The position numbers and the translations under genes were made by a program. 64,000 bases of DNA from Hyaloscypha bicolor E (taxonomy: Eukaryota > Ascomycota > Leotiomycetes > Helotiales > Hyaloscyphaceae). The stretch is taken from NCBI RefSeq assembly GCF_002865645.1, contig NW_020194518.1:310001-374000 (forward strand). The letters run 5' to 3'. The notes beneath the pieces are model-generated. The model was not told the origin of the DNA. It saw only the letters and a program-made list of their open reading frames with translations, and made no database searches. This document shows positions 1 to 11,950 of this stretch, one piece after another; the stretch's first letter is position 1; the number at the start of each line of letters is the position of its first letter.

Positions 1-1450
1 TCCAGCGATGCGCCGGACTTGTAGCTGCACAACATGAGAGGCTGCCCCAAGAGTACGACATGCTCGGCAAGTTTCGGAAGGCTATTGGCTTAATTGTTAG
101 TATCCCATGAAAGAAAAAATGATTTCCCTACTTACACAATTGCAGGCGAACGATGCAGCAAACTCTTTGAGGAAGTTCGATAAAACGGTCACTCGTCTTG
201 ACTATTTGCGTCGCAATAGCTACTTAATCAAACTCCCGAAGAAAAATTACCGCAACTCTTCCGAGTCTGAATCGTCTGAAGATGACAGTGGTATCTCGGA
301 CACTGAATCAGAGGAGTCTGATTCCGATTCCGATGTCAACCTCAACCCTTCCCGCTACGAGCAGGAGGTGAGGAGGCTGGAAGTACAGAGGGCCAACAAG
401 AAACGGGAGAAAAAACTGGTTCAAAGTTTCAACCACATCGCCGCTGAGACCAGGCTACTCATTCAAATCAAAGACATCCAAGCCGAACTAGACATGGTGA
501 TATCCATTCTGAAACCCCAGCTAAAGGTGATCCAAGAATTTGCGGCGGCCATCCCAGAAGCCATGAAAGGCACTGAGCACGCAAAATCACTTGTGCAAAT
601 GCGGGAGAAAGGCACGAAGAAGCTGGATAAGTTCTGTGAGATGTTAAAGCAGTCAACGGGTGTTGATGAAGCGGTACGGTATCTCAATTTGGGTGATGTT
701 CTATGATTTGCTGACTTTGGAACTCGTAGCTTAACCATCTTTTGAACTTAAAGCAAAAGCAGGCCAATGCCTCCGAGGCTCAAATTGCGAATAAGCTGGC
801 GATTGAAACCGGCCGACAAGGCAAGGTATGTGTACCATCATGCATGAAAGACTCCGCTGACAAGAGCAGACACTCATGATCTTTACTGCTGTTACTATCA
901 TCTTTGTAAGTTTCTTCTCTAGCTGATTTAAATCCTATTGTTTACCTTTATTACAGCTACCAGCATCGTTCATGGCAGCATTCCTCACGATTCCAATCGC
1001 TGACTACCCACATGACGACAAGGGCGCTTCAGCTATGACTCTACATTGGGCTTCAAAGTATATATGTGAGTAAAATCATGCCTGAGCCAAATCTATCATG
1101 ATGTTCTTCACAATTCTTCTCACACAGCTAATTCCCTCACAGTCTCCATCTCGTTTGGGATCAGCATCCCGCTACTAATCTTAGCCTTCAACTTCGCCAT
1201 ATTTGAAAACGGCGTCAAGAACCGCACTGGGCCCAGGGCAGCAACACATGTGCTCGGTCGGTTCTTCATCAGAGTTCACCAATGGCTGATGTTCCTTTTG
1301 GCCTGGATAAGATTATTGCTTTTGCATATATGGTATAGTTTTCTGGGGGACAAAAACAAGTGGAGAAGGAGGAGGTATCGTAGGGCGGGGAGGAGAGCTC
1401 TGAGGAGGAGACGAGGGATTTATAAACCTTATGAGTCTGCTGAGAACTAG
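1..1450 (+). CDS. CorA-like divalent-cation transporter family membrane protein, 5' end outside window
   Basis: I assemble exons 1-95, 146-673, 730-825, 870-905, 957-1065 and 1128-1450. The introns are 44-62 bp, all GT...AG, most with a CTGA-type branch site near the 3' end, and the frame stays open across all junctions, giving about 394 visible residues. The first visible exon enters from upstream, so the start is missing. Seen: an acidic Ser/Glu/Asp tract about 50-80 residues in; a charged helical stretch; the segment LLNLKQKQANASEAQ followed by LAIETGRQGK; then two hydrophobic helices (FTAVTIIFLPASFMAAFLTI and LTVSISFGISIPLLILAF); a third hydrophobic stretch; and an Arg-rich tail before TAG at 1448. 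Two C-terminal helices after a soluble helical domain is the architecture of CorA/ZntB-type proteins. The classical Gly-Met-Asn loop is not visible, so metal transport is inferred from family resemblance only. Composition is normal and shows no RIP damage. Confidence 0.72.
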
Positions 1451-1610
1451 TAGCTTCTGGATAGTGCTATTTGTATTAGAGCCTTCCAAGCCACAAACAC
1501 CTCGCCTTCCATTCATCTCGTATCTCCTTGTCTCGTCATGTATGTTAGACTCAGGAAGAAGTCCCGGGCTGCTGCAAGCTCTGCTCCTGAGTAGGGTTAT
1601 TTACCCATTG

Positions 1611-2621
1611 CTATTCGGTACTATCCAAGTATTTTTCAGCCTGATACTCCTCGTCCCAGTACACCCACCTTCCAAGACCCTGGTCCCAAGTCTTGTTCGC
1701 TTTCATTTCGTTATCCCATTCCCAAGGGTAGCCATTGCCTATACTAGATAAGGATTCTATAGCTTTGCCTTTCTTCAAGTTAGTTAGTGGCTTTCGCTTG
1801 CCCGATAAGGCTCTGTATTTGCGACTGCTACTACTTGCGAAACTATCCGAAAGTAGGAGGCAGGACTTTGCCATTTTAAAGGTTTTTCTTCTGCCCTCTT
1901 TAAGCAGGTTATCTAGGGACTTTCGAATCTCTTTCAAGTATTTATCTTTCCCCTAATTAATAATATTCAAGATATACTTGCGGAACTCCATATAATAATC
2001 GGGCCTCTAAAGCGAGAAACTATTAATACTTACTATATAGGATAGAAGCTTATTATACTTTTAAGAGATATAAAGTCGCACTTCTATACTACTTATAGTA
2101 ATACTAAATATAGTACTATTAATAAGCTAGACCTCCTTATTCTTATATTGCCTTAGGTAGTAGTTAAAGCATTTAGTAATATTAATATAGATTATAGAGC
2201 TCCCGAGATATTAATTTATTACTACCTATAAACTTCCAGATCTGGAAGGGCTATTAGCCTTAAACTCAATAATAAAAAAGGAATAAATTAGGCTCTGACT
2301 ATTAGTAACTATCTCAGTTCCTATAGAGAGAAATTAGACTTATTATTTAGGAAATACTTTATTTTGGCTATATTTATAAAGTATATTAGATATAGGAATA
2401 CTAACTTTATAGTTAGATCCGAAATCTGGTATAGTATATTTGGTTATAGAAAGTCTATTAGTTTGCTTTAGATTATTTAATAGTTCGGGATTAGGAAAAA
2501 CATTAGTCTAGAAATACTTTTCTATATTAGGTTTAGTATTTCCTATCCAGAATTCATTTAATCTAGTATCTTATCTTATTTAATCTAGTAATAGACCTAA
2601 AGAGTTATAGTTCCTGCCTAT
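1611..2621 (-). pseudogene. C-terminal part of RIP-damaged gene for a fungal PD-(D/E)XK-like protein
   Basis: Reading the minus strand from 2621 to the stop at 1611 gives one frame interrupted only by TAG/TAA codons where Gln or Trp is expected. It contains FFIIEFKA (an E-x-K motif typical of PD-(D/E)XK nuclease folds), LRQYKNKE, ISSIEVRLYIS, YMEFRKYILNIIN, LKEIRKSLDNLLKEGRRKT and a C-terminus with WEWDNEMKANKTWDQG and WVYWDEEYQAEKY. The last 109 codons (1611-1937) are uninterrupted and of normal composition; damage grows toward 2621. From memory the pattern matches a common family of fungal hypothetical proteins with a nuclease-like fold; function is unknown. The N-terminal half lies beyond the LTR element at 19556 onward, in the same strand and compatible frame. 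Confidence 0.62.
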
Positions 2622-2924
2622 TATAGTACGGCAGGCCATACTCGTCGAAAATCGCATTGTTTTGGCGGTTTTGAGGTTTAGATTATATAGTAAAGGCTGC
2701 GGCCTTTTATATATAACTTGTAGAAATCATATAAGAAAGCTGGTTTTTCTATAGACTTAGAGAATAATTCTTTATAAGTATTTAATTAATTAAGCTTTTG
2801 CATACTATATACTATTTATACTTTACTATTTACGCTTTTGATTTATTATTTTGCTATTAAGTCACGTTTTGTACTCTGGTATACTTTATATGGGTTTTTG
2901 TCTTATTATAGTTTCCCTCTTATA
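2622..2924 (+). repeat. 5' LTR of Gypsy element 1 (303 bp)
   Basis: It aligns without gaps to 19253-19555. Where the two differ, this copy nearly always keeps C or G where the other has T or A, for example CGGCAGGCCATACTCGTCG here against the AT-shifted version there. The expected TG...CA ends read TA...TA in this copy. Confidence 0.8.
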
Positions 2925-3899
2925 TATTTTATAGTAAGTAATATAGGGAGGATAGAAACTTTATAGTTAAGGTAATACTCTTATAAAGTTCTAAGGGGTA
3001 TTTATAAGGCGGATTATTAGCTTAGTAAGTTAGGAAAGAAAAGGGCTATTATAATACCTTAAGTCTAAGGCCAAAATATTAAGGATATATAAGTATTAAT
3101 CTCAGTATCTTATATTAATTTCCGATATACCTAGTAACTTAAATACGGGTTAGCCGCAAGATATAGTTATTAGTATAGTATATAGGAGTAGTAGAAATAG
3201 AGGCTAACTATAAAAGGAAAAGAAGTAGAGAAAATAAAATAAGAAATATTATATTAAGATAGTATAAGTTAAATCTTAATTAGAATTAGACTTTAGTATT
3301 CGGAAATAAAGTTATATTATTAATTTATATATTATTTTTAGTTATAGTAAAAGCCGGAATTAAAGTAGCTTTAATCTTAGTAATAAAGCTTGCTTCTAAA
3401 TCCGAAAAAGATACCTAAAAGAGGGAATATCTTCAAATTTAAGTAAAATAGTAAACTGGAATTAGAAATAAGAATTAAAAAGAAATCGGAAATAAGAAAT
3501 TATATAGATAAACTAGAGAAGCTTCTAGAGAAAGAAATAGATACTAAATAAAAAAAGAAAAGAGAATTTAGAAAAGTCAGAAAAATTAGTAAAATTATTT
3601 TTATTATTTTTATTACCTTTAATAATATTAATAAATATACCTAGTTTAGCAAAATCAAGGAAAAATACTATAAGTATTAAACTAATAGAATAGGAAAGAA
3701 AATATAAATAATAGAAATAAGACTAGAAAAGTTATTATTTTATTATTACTAATACTAAAACTCGAATCTTGATTATATCTATTATTATTAACTGGTTTCT
3801 TTCTAATTCCGGTTCCTAAATTAAAAGATATACTTAAATAGGAAATTAGTTCTTTAGGAATATTATTAATAGAAGTCTCAGGTATAGAAACTCTATAAT

Positions 3900-4790
3900 T
3901 AGCTATAGAAGAAATTATTAAGATTAATATAGCTAAGAATAAATATATACTAGTACCGGATTTAAACCTATTACTTATAGAAGCTCCTGAAATACTATGG
4001 TTTTAGGGAAGTAATATCTTTATATTCTTGAAATAGTATATAGATATATATAAGAACTATTATATTTCTAATAATACTAAAAGAAAAAGAATTATCTATT
4101 ATATCTTTTCTATTTATAAGAATTAAATTAAGGCTATACCTGAGTATTATACTAATAATTCAGGAGATTACTAGAAGACTAAGTTCTTTAAGGCCTTACT
4201 AAAAGAATTCCGAGAATATAACTAGGAAATACTTAAAATTAGCTATAACTTTTTTAATTAGATTATTATATAAGCCTAGAATAAAGGAATCTCGTTTAAG
4301 TCTTATATTAATATATTTAATAAAGTATTAAAGGAGTTACTAAAGAGGAAAGAAAGAAATAAAATTACTTAGTACCGAGAATTTATAAGAGAATTATCTA
4401 TTCTAGTAAGAGATTATATTTTTAAGAATATAAACTTTAAGTCTATAAATATTTCTACTTATAAATATAGTAAAATATATAAGAAAGTAGTAATATTCTA
4501 TTAGTATAAAAAGAAGAAATATTATTTTAATATTACTAATAACCCAGATATATCTAGATTTAAATAAGAATACTTGAATATAGTAGTTTATAATATAGTT
4601 CCTAAACTAGAAAATAATTATTTCTTACTAATTTCTTCTATTATATTTCCTAAAGCTATTATAGGTATAAGTAAGAGAAGAACCTAGCCTATAGCTAATT
4701 ATATAAAACCTATTAAAAGTAGTAAACCTAAGGGAAATAATATTAACTAGCTAATAAGGAATCTAAAAAAACTATCTATTACTATTATAA
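3900..4790 (+). pseudogene. gag region of Gypsy element 1
   Basis: The plus strand carries a readable frame with TAG in place of Gln/Trp codons. Segments include EAPEILWF, YISNNTKRKRIIYYI, KALLKEFREYN and FIRELSILVRDYIF. Charged helical composition, the position after the 5' LTR and the order ahead of the protease fit a Gypsy Gag. No CCHC knuckle could be read after mutation. The region 2925-3900 and the stretch 4790-6008 show only RIP-eroded sequence, the latter probably the end of gag and the gag-protease junction. Confidence 0.5.
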
Positions 4791-6021
4791 CTTAAAAGAA
4801 CTTATAGAAATAATTTAATATAGCTATTATTATAATTCGGGAGAATATCTATAGCCTGCTTATATAGCCTAGCTAACTATAATAAATATAATAGTATTAA
4901 TAGCCTAATAAGTATAATTCGAGTCTTTAGGAAAAATATACTAGAAGTTATAATAAAGGTTATAAAGAATACTATAGTAGCTATAGTAATTGAACTAAAA
5001 TAGGTAAAAGATCTAAATAACCGTATTCTAGAAGAAGTTAATCTCAAGTATAATTAGAAAATACTATTTAAGTTAATATAGCCTATAATATAAATCCAGA
5101 ATTAAAAGAACAAATTTACTATAGGTACTATAGCAGGAATAAGAATAATAATATTAATCCAGAATATATCTATATTTCTTGGTTCTATTACCTATTAATA
5201 AAAGAACTTATAAACTATAGATATACTTACTAATTTAATAGAAAATAGTATAAAGAGCTATTTAAGCCTAGATAAGAAAGTATTTCCTTTTTCCTTATTA
5301 GTAAGTATTAGTAGTTTAACTAAATTATTTCCCAAATCTAAAGAAAAGAATTTAACTATAACTTAAATACTTAATCTAAAAATATCTAGAGATTAATAGA
5401 GGATACCTAGTTTACTAGGCAAGAAAAAGAAAAGAGAACTGGCTAACCGGGATCTATATATAAGAATAAGTAAGTTATATCTAGGAAATCTAAATAGCTA
5501 CTTTGCCTTAGAGGAAATTATATTAGAATTACTAATACTTTAGGTTCTAGAATTAATAAATAATACTAAGATTTGGCTATAAATAGTATTTCTATTAATA
5601 CTATAATAGATTTCTTATTAAAAAGAAAAAGAAAAGAGGTAGAAATAGCTAAAAAGGTTTTCCGAAAACAAGCCAGAATAAAAGAAAAGCTATCTTATAT
5701 AAGAGATTAAAAGAATACTATTTTAAGAAATAATAAATAAGGGAATAGCCTAGCTAAGAATATAAATATTAATACTTCTGGAAATAAATAGGATAAATTA
5801 GAGACCTAATATACTCTTAATTATAATAAGTATAGAATTCCTAAAGTTAATAATATTCTAATAAGATTACTAAAGAAAGTAATTATCTTATTTCCGAAAA
5901 CTTAAAAGAAAATAAGAATATTTATTAATATCTTAAAAATACTAGATCTAGCTATTATACTTTAGAACTAATAAATTAAGGATAATACTTTCTATTTTAC
6001 TATCTTATAAATAGGAAATAC

Positions 6022-6994
6022 AACTAATCTGGGTCCCAGGCCACACAGATATAATTGGGAACGAAGAAGCAGACGTGCTAGCTAAAATAGGCACTACTTC
6101 TCCTATATTAGAACCTGAATCAGTAAAAACCTCCTTTGCTTTCCTAGGGGTCCAAATCAATAAAGTTAAGAAACAAGAGTATAGAGTACTTTTAGAATCT
6201 TATACTAAACCAAAGACCCAGCTAGAATCGTATAGCAATATATATCCGTGGAAAGTATCCAAGAAAATACAGCTACCTTTAGGAACTCTAAGGCTACTAG
6301 CTAGTGCCTTCTTCCAATTAAAGCTAGGCCACGGATATATAAAATCCTATTTACATAGGCTAAAAATAGCGTCTAATAACAAATGCAAATGTGGCAAGAC
6401 TGAGAATGCAAAGCACCTCCTTTTATATTGCGAGCTATATAAGGAGGAACGAATTAGACTATTTAGTCTATTCAAGGGTAGCTTGGAGGCTAGTGCTTTT
6501 AACCTACGAGTTCTATTACATACGGAGATTGGTATACCGAACACACTAGTATTCTTAAAAGAGACTAGTATATGTACAAGAAAATGGCATATGGACCGAA
6601 GCGTGGAAGTGGAAGAAGTGGAAATAGGGGCAGAAATAGGGGAGGAAATAGGGGAGGAAATAGGGGTGGAAATAGGGGAGGAAATAGGGGAGGAAATAGG
6701 GGTGGAAATAGGGGAGGAAATAGGGGAGGAAATAGGGGTGGAAATAGGGGTGGAAATAGGGGATGTGGAAATAGGAGAGTGGGAATAGGGGATAGGGGAG
6801 GAATCGCGATTTATACTCATTTTCTTTATTTCCTTACTATTACTGTTCTAGGGGTACGTCCCCAACCATTTATTACACCTATATTGGAAATTGAGCCTGT
6901 ATATAAACTACGGAGACACACGCTAGCTAGCTAGCCGTGCTACATAGTTCTAGACTAATAAAGCACGTTAAAAGGAAAAAAAAAAAAAAAAAAA
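6022..6994 (+). mobile_element. 5'-truncated LINE (non-LTR retrotransposon) 3' end with poly(A) tail
   Basis: This block is of clearly normal composition inside AT desert. The frame opens at its left edge with LIWVPGHTDIIGNEEADVLA, the C-terminal part of an RNase H domain (His and Asp residues visible), and runs to a stop at 6786-6788. Further on is a CKCG...H-x4-C zinc-knuckle-like segment (CKCGKTENAKHLLLYC) typical of fungal Tad1/I-type LINE polyproteins. After a 3' UTR it ends in about 19 A residues (6976-6994). The flanks carry the same 13 bases AAATAGGAAATAC (6009-6021 and 6993-7005, overlapping the A tail), a target-site duplication. The element is truncated at its 5' end by target-primed reverse transcription and inserted into the Gypsy element between gag and protease. 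Confidence 0.85.
6616..6772 (+). repeat. 12 bp minisatellite in the C-terminal coding end of the LINE
   Basis: Units of GGAAATAGGGG plus A or T repeat about a dozen times. In the LINE frame they read as alternating Glu-Ile-Gly with Glu or Val; in another frame they give Gly-Gly-Asn-Arg repeats. Confidence 0.85.
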
Positions 6995-7209
6995 ATAGGA
7001 AATACTATTATATTAAATATAATTAGATATACTAAAAGATTTATAGAGTTAGTAGCTATAGCTTATATAATAAATAAAATATTTAAGGAATTAGAAATAC
7101 TAGCTCAGATACCTAATACTAATAGAATTATTTAATTTAAAGATAATAGTATTAATATTCGGATATTACTAGCTTATAAATATATTATATAAGCTCTATA
7201 TTTCTGGTT

Positions 7210-7450
7210 TATATTTTAAGGACTTTAAGGGAATATTAAATATAAAGAAATAATTAATACTAGAGCTAAAGTTAATATTTTCCCCGAAAAGATCTCTAGA
7301 AATATTAGTAAAATAATATATAATACTATAGATTATTAAATATTTACTATTACTAGAATAGAATTTGAATTTATAGGAATAATAAAGCTTAAAGCTAAGG
7401 TTATAGATAAAGTAGGATACGAAAATACGTTTTTCTTAGTTAAAAAGGCT
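7210..7450 (+). pseudogene. aspartic protease domain of Gypsy element 1
   Basis: The translation reads IINTRAKVNIFPE followed by FEFIGIIKLKAKVID and YENTFFLVKKALKILFS. The catalytic D-T-G triad reads N-T-R: two G-to-A changes, as RIP produces. Its position between gag and RT and the hydrophobic strand pattern agree with a retropepsin. The protease would be inactive. Confidence 0.6.
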
Positions 7451-7935
7451 CTAAAGATCCTATTTAGTTAATTATTCTTAATAAAAATAAAAATAAAAAT
7501 TATATATAGGAGTAATAGTTTATAGAATAGAAGATTTACTAATTCTAAAAATAACTAGAATACCTATATTATTATAATTATTCTACTTTTAAAAAATACC
7601 GGAAAATAAAAGAAAATAATAGTTTAAGAGTATTAAGCTTTTAGAATTAAGGAATTAAATAATATAAAGTAGAAAACTAAAAATAAAAAGGAAAAATAGA
7701 GCCTGGTATTATAACTAGTAGTAATATTAGAGGAAATAGAAAGATACCGGAATTTCCTATAAATTCTTTTATTTTGGGTTTAGAAATTTAGGAAATTAAT
7801 AATATTTTTTAGAGAAACTAAAATAAAAAAGGCTCTAATTAAAGTATTATTAAAAGTAGTTCCGGAATTAATAAAAAAAGAAGTAAAAAGAGTATTAAGT
7901 AAAGATATTTCTAAAAAAAAGGTAAAGTAGTATCT

Positions 7936-8100
7936 GTAATAGTGGTCACCAAAAGGGCAGCAAGTCAGGGAGCAATCCAAAGTAGTATTGTGACTGAAAC
8001 TTGAAGAAGCAAGTGAGTCGTGAGAGGTGCGAAGCCTTATGGGCTTGCGCACGGACCACGCGCACGCACGTGCTCGCTAGGATGCTTGGGCACTCTATGA
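7936..8100. mobile_element. 165 bp GC-rich MITE-like insertion with 8 bp target duplication
   Basis: A short block of normal composition, rich in CG and CA/TG, sits abruptly in RIP-saturated DNA. TAGTATCT flanks it on both sides (7928-7935 and 8101-8108). The termini are loosely inverted: TAG-TGGTCACC near the left end and the complement of GGGCACTCTA at the right end. An 8 bp duplication and TAGTG-like ends suggest a non-autonomous hAT element. It has no ORF of its own. The inverted ends are imperfect and the assignment is tentative. Confidence 0.5.
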
Positions 8101-8819
8101 TAGTATCTTTTAATAATAAAGAAATATATTTCTAAAGCTAAAAAATATTAAACTTAAAACTAGAAAGAATTCTGGAATATATAAGAGCTTAAGGAAAATA
8201 TATTAAAATACTAGATAAAAAGATACTCTTTATATCTAACTAGGAAGAAGCTAAATAGAAAGGTTATAAATTCCGGAAATTAGATAAAAAGAGTACTAGA
8301 GAAAATAGCTATAGCTCTTAAAGAAAAAAATAATAATCATAGTTTATTTCTAGTTATAGAAATATATAAAATAAAGAATAAGAAGATTTAACTAGTAAAT
8401 ATTAATAATAGAACTAGAGAAAGCTCTAGTAAATATCCGGACTAGTTTAAGAAATCTAAAGCTAGAGAATACCTATAAAAATATACTAGGAAATATAAGA
8501 ATTACCTTTTATTAAGAATATTAGCTATTTTAAGAGGTTTATAACTTATTCCGGAATGTTTTAAATAATTAGATATTAATAACTAGCTCTGGGAAAAGAA
8601 ACTAGCTATATTTTAAGAATTAAGAATTAATTGAGAAGATATAATTATATTTAATTAGAAAGAAATAGGAAAAGTCTATAAGAATATTAGCTTACTTATT
8701 TTAATTAAGACTATTAAATATAAAGCCTAGTAAAAGAAGAATTTCCTATATTCTAAAGCTCTAGTACTAGTAATAGTAAAAATACTATTAGAATATCTAG
8801 ATTATAAAATCCTTAAGAA

Positions 8820-10450
8820 ATATAATAAACCTTACCGAAATTTATAATTCTTGGTTATAAAGAAGATTACTAGGACTTATAAACTAATTAATACTACTAT
8901 AAAGATGAATTTAGTAATCTTATAAAATACTAATTTATTTCTATTTACTAATAAGATTTCGAAGAAATTTACTAGATATATTTATATCTCTCTAATTAAT
9001 TTCTTTTCTAGATATAATTAACTTATACTAGATACTTATAGTAGAGATTTAACTATATTTATAATGCCTCTAGAACTATTAAGAATAATTATATTATTTT
9101 AGGGAGCTACTAATTCTATTATATAGTTTATATAGATTATTATAACTATTCTAGAGAATCTATTTCCTAAAATTACTATATTATTTATTAATAATATTAG
9201 AGTTAAGGGATTTTATATAAAGTATAATAAATAGCTTATTTTACCTGAAATTCGGTATTTTATATTTAAATACCTTTAAAACCTAGATATAACCCTAAAT
9301 AGAATTAAATAAGCCGGAGCTAATATAAGAGAAAAATTATAGTTCTATTATAATAGTATAGTTATTATTAGCTTTATTTATAGAGTATTTAAAAGAAGCC
9401 CTTTAAGTTTAGGAATTACTAAGATCTTGAGATAGAAGTATTATAATAATATAACTAAAGGCAAGGCATTTATTAGAATTATTATTTATTATTATATTTA
9501 GATTAAAGGCTTTATAATTATTACTAAACCCATTTATTATTTAATAAGAAAGAATATAATATAGAACTAGGATAATAAATAAAAGTAAGCTATATAAATT
9601 CTTTAAGAAAAGCTTATTATAGCTTCGATATTCTATAAGTTATACTATAATCTATTAGAAAGTTAGAGAATAATTATATTAGTAATAAATACTAGCCTAG
9701 ATAAATAAAACGAAACTCTTAGTTAATATAATAATAAAGGAAAAAAGAAAGTTATATAGTATGAATCTAGAATCTAGAATAATATTAAATAAAAATATAA
9801 TACTACTAAAAGAAAATACCAAGAGCTAGTAAAGTATTTATAAAAAGTATAATTCTAGCTATATAGAGTTTATTTTATCCTTAAACTAGATACTAATATA
9901 CTTGTTATATAGCTAAGTAAAGTAGCTATAGATCTTCCTAGAGCTCTAGTTACTTATTAGCTAGTATGAATTTAGTTATTTAACTTTAAAATCAAATATA
10001 TTAAGGGAACTAAGTATACTACTACTAATAAATTATTGAAATATTTATAGTAAGAAAGTAATACTAAAAATAATAAAAATATTAATAAATAGTTAGTAAT
10101 AAAGCTTAATATTATTAGAATAGTATTTATTAGACAGAAAATTCGAATAAAGAAAATAGTTCTGGTTTAGTTATATAATATTATTTTAAGGAATTCGATT
10201 TCTAAAACCTTTACTAGATATTTGGATAATAGTATTTAGTTACTAGAGATTAATAATTAAAGCCTTATTATATCTGGAAGTAAATTAGTAATATTAAAAA
10301 ATAATAAAATCCGGAAGTTATATAGTAAAGACTATAGCCTTTTATATATAACTGCCGGTAAAATAGTAAATAATAATACTAACTTATATATTTTATTTAA
10401 TAATCTGACTATTTTATTAGATTTTTTAAATAATAGCTATTCTAAATAAT
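8820..10450 (+). pseudogene. reverse transcriptase and RNase H domains of Gypsy element 1
   Basis: Read through TAG codons, the plus frame gives the Ty3/Gypsy RT series: YRNLQFLVIKK, LINTTIKMNLVIL, FFSRYNQL, an MPL-EL-LR segment, GATNSII and FINNIRVKG. The catalytic FLDD box reads F-I-N-N at about 9180-9205, both Asp codons having become Asn by G-to-A change. NLDITLNRIK-AGA and LSLGITKIL after it are the usual post-catalytic thumb region. The stretch to about 10450 should be RNase H and the linker to integrase (KLYSKDYSLLYITAG is readable). Gypsy assignment is firm from motif order; the exact lineage is not determined. Confidence 0.72.
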
Positions 10451-10599
10451 ATTAGAATATTATATAATATCTTATAATATTCTCTAGACTAGAAGAAATA
10501 TCTAGAGCCGAGTTTTGAAAGTTAAATAGAGAAGCTTTAAATTATAATATAAGAGATTAATTACTTTAGAGAATTATATCTAATATATATTTACCTTAA

Positions 10600-11950
10600 C
10601 TTATTATTAATAATTAAAAGTAAAGAGAAATTATTATTAAAAAGCTATATAATAAGATTAGATATATCGGAAAAGAAAGTACTTTTTACTTAGTAACTAG
10701 CTACTATTACTAGGAAAATTACTATAACTATATATAGAAGTATATTAATACTTATAAGATTTATTAGTATAAGAGTAAAAGAAAATAAAAAGAAGCTTTA
10801 TATCTAATAAAAGCTATATCTCTTTTCTATTACCTTGAGATTAATATAGTTAAATTACTAGACTATAAAGGATATAACTTATTAGTTATTACTAGAAATA
10901 ACTTCTTAGGATAGATTAAAGCTAGATCTTTAAAGAACCTAACTAGTAAGAAGGTTACTAAATTTATTTAAGAAGAAATTATTTATAAATATAGTTTATT
11001 TAGATAGCTTAAGATAAATAGTAAATTAGAATTCAAAGAAATAGTAATTCAGGAATTTAATAAGCTAGGAATTAATAGAATTATTATTTCGGCCTATAAT
11101 TCTAAAAGAAATAGTATAATTAAAAGAGAATATTAACTAATTATTTAAGTACTTATAGTATTTATAATAAGTAAAAAAAAGCCTTAAATAAATTTACTAC
11201 TATATGTTTTATTTACTAATTAAGTTACTATATATGAACTAACTAGATTTATTTCCTTTTATATAGTCTATAATAGGAAAATAGTATTACTTATAGAAAT
11301 ATACTTTCTAATCTAGAGAATACTTAGATAAGATAAAGTTTATAATAGAGAAATACTTCTAAAGATATATATAAAGCAAATATAAATAAGAAATAAAGAT
11401 ATTAAAAAAGCTAGAATAAAAAAGAATAGAAGATATTAAGAGAAAAAGAAGTAATTTAATACTATTTACTAGATTTATTTAAAGCCTATTTCCGAAAAGA
11501 ATCTAGTTCTTATATATAATATTAAATTAATAAATTAAGACAAGTTAAGAAATATAAAGCTATTATATTACTAGCTTGGCCTATATAAAGATATATGAAT
11601 TAACTAAAAGAATACTATATACTAAAAGAACTTAATAGTATTATATTCCGAAGAATATATACCGGGAATTAATTCAAGTAATTTATTAAAAGAGATAAAT
11701 TCTGGTATTTCCCTAAAAATAAAGTTAATAATAAGTATATATCTATAAATAAATATTTTAAAATAGATATAGAACTAGAAAGAAAAGCAGTTATAGAATA
11801 CTATAAGCAAAATAGTATTTAGGAGATTAAGAAAGCTACTAGTATTATTATATATATTCCAGAGTTACCGGAATTAGAAAAAGTAAAGTATATTTCTTTT
11901 ATAGAGAATTAGGAGAAAGTATCTAATAATAAGAGCTTTTCTTAACCTGA
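10600..11950 (+). pseudogene. integrase of Gypsy element 1
   Basis: The core reads LLVITRNNFLG (first Asp changed to Asn, about 10883-10910), LKINSKLEFKE (second Asp changed to Asn, about 11011-11037), then LGINRIIISAYNSKRNSIIKRE with the catalytic Glu kept (about 11110-11134). Spacing fits a DDE retroviral integrase. The N-terminal zinc domain and C-terminal part are too eroded to define. RT-before-integrase order confirms Ty3/Gypsy rather than Copia. Confidence 0.7.

Noticed and set aside
6572..6934. ORF rich in Gly-Gly-Asn-Arg repeats, resembling an RNA-binding RGG protein
   Set aside because: It is an alternative frame of the 12 bp minisatellite in the LINE; the LINE frame explains the sequence.
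10318..10353. About 35 bases similar to the internal part of the 303 bp LTR
   Set aside because: It falls in readable pol text (SKDYSLLYITAG) and the similarity is low-complexity; no LTR ends or further match around it.
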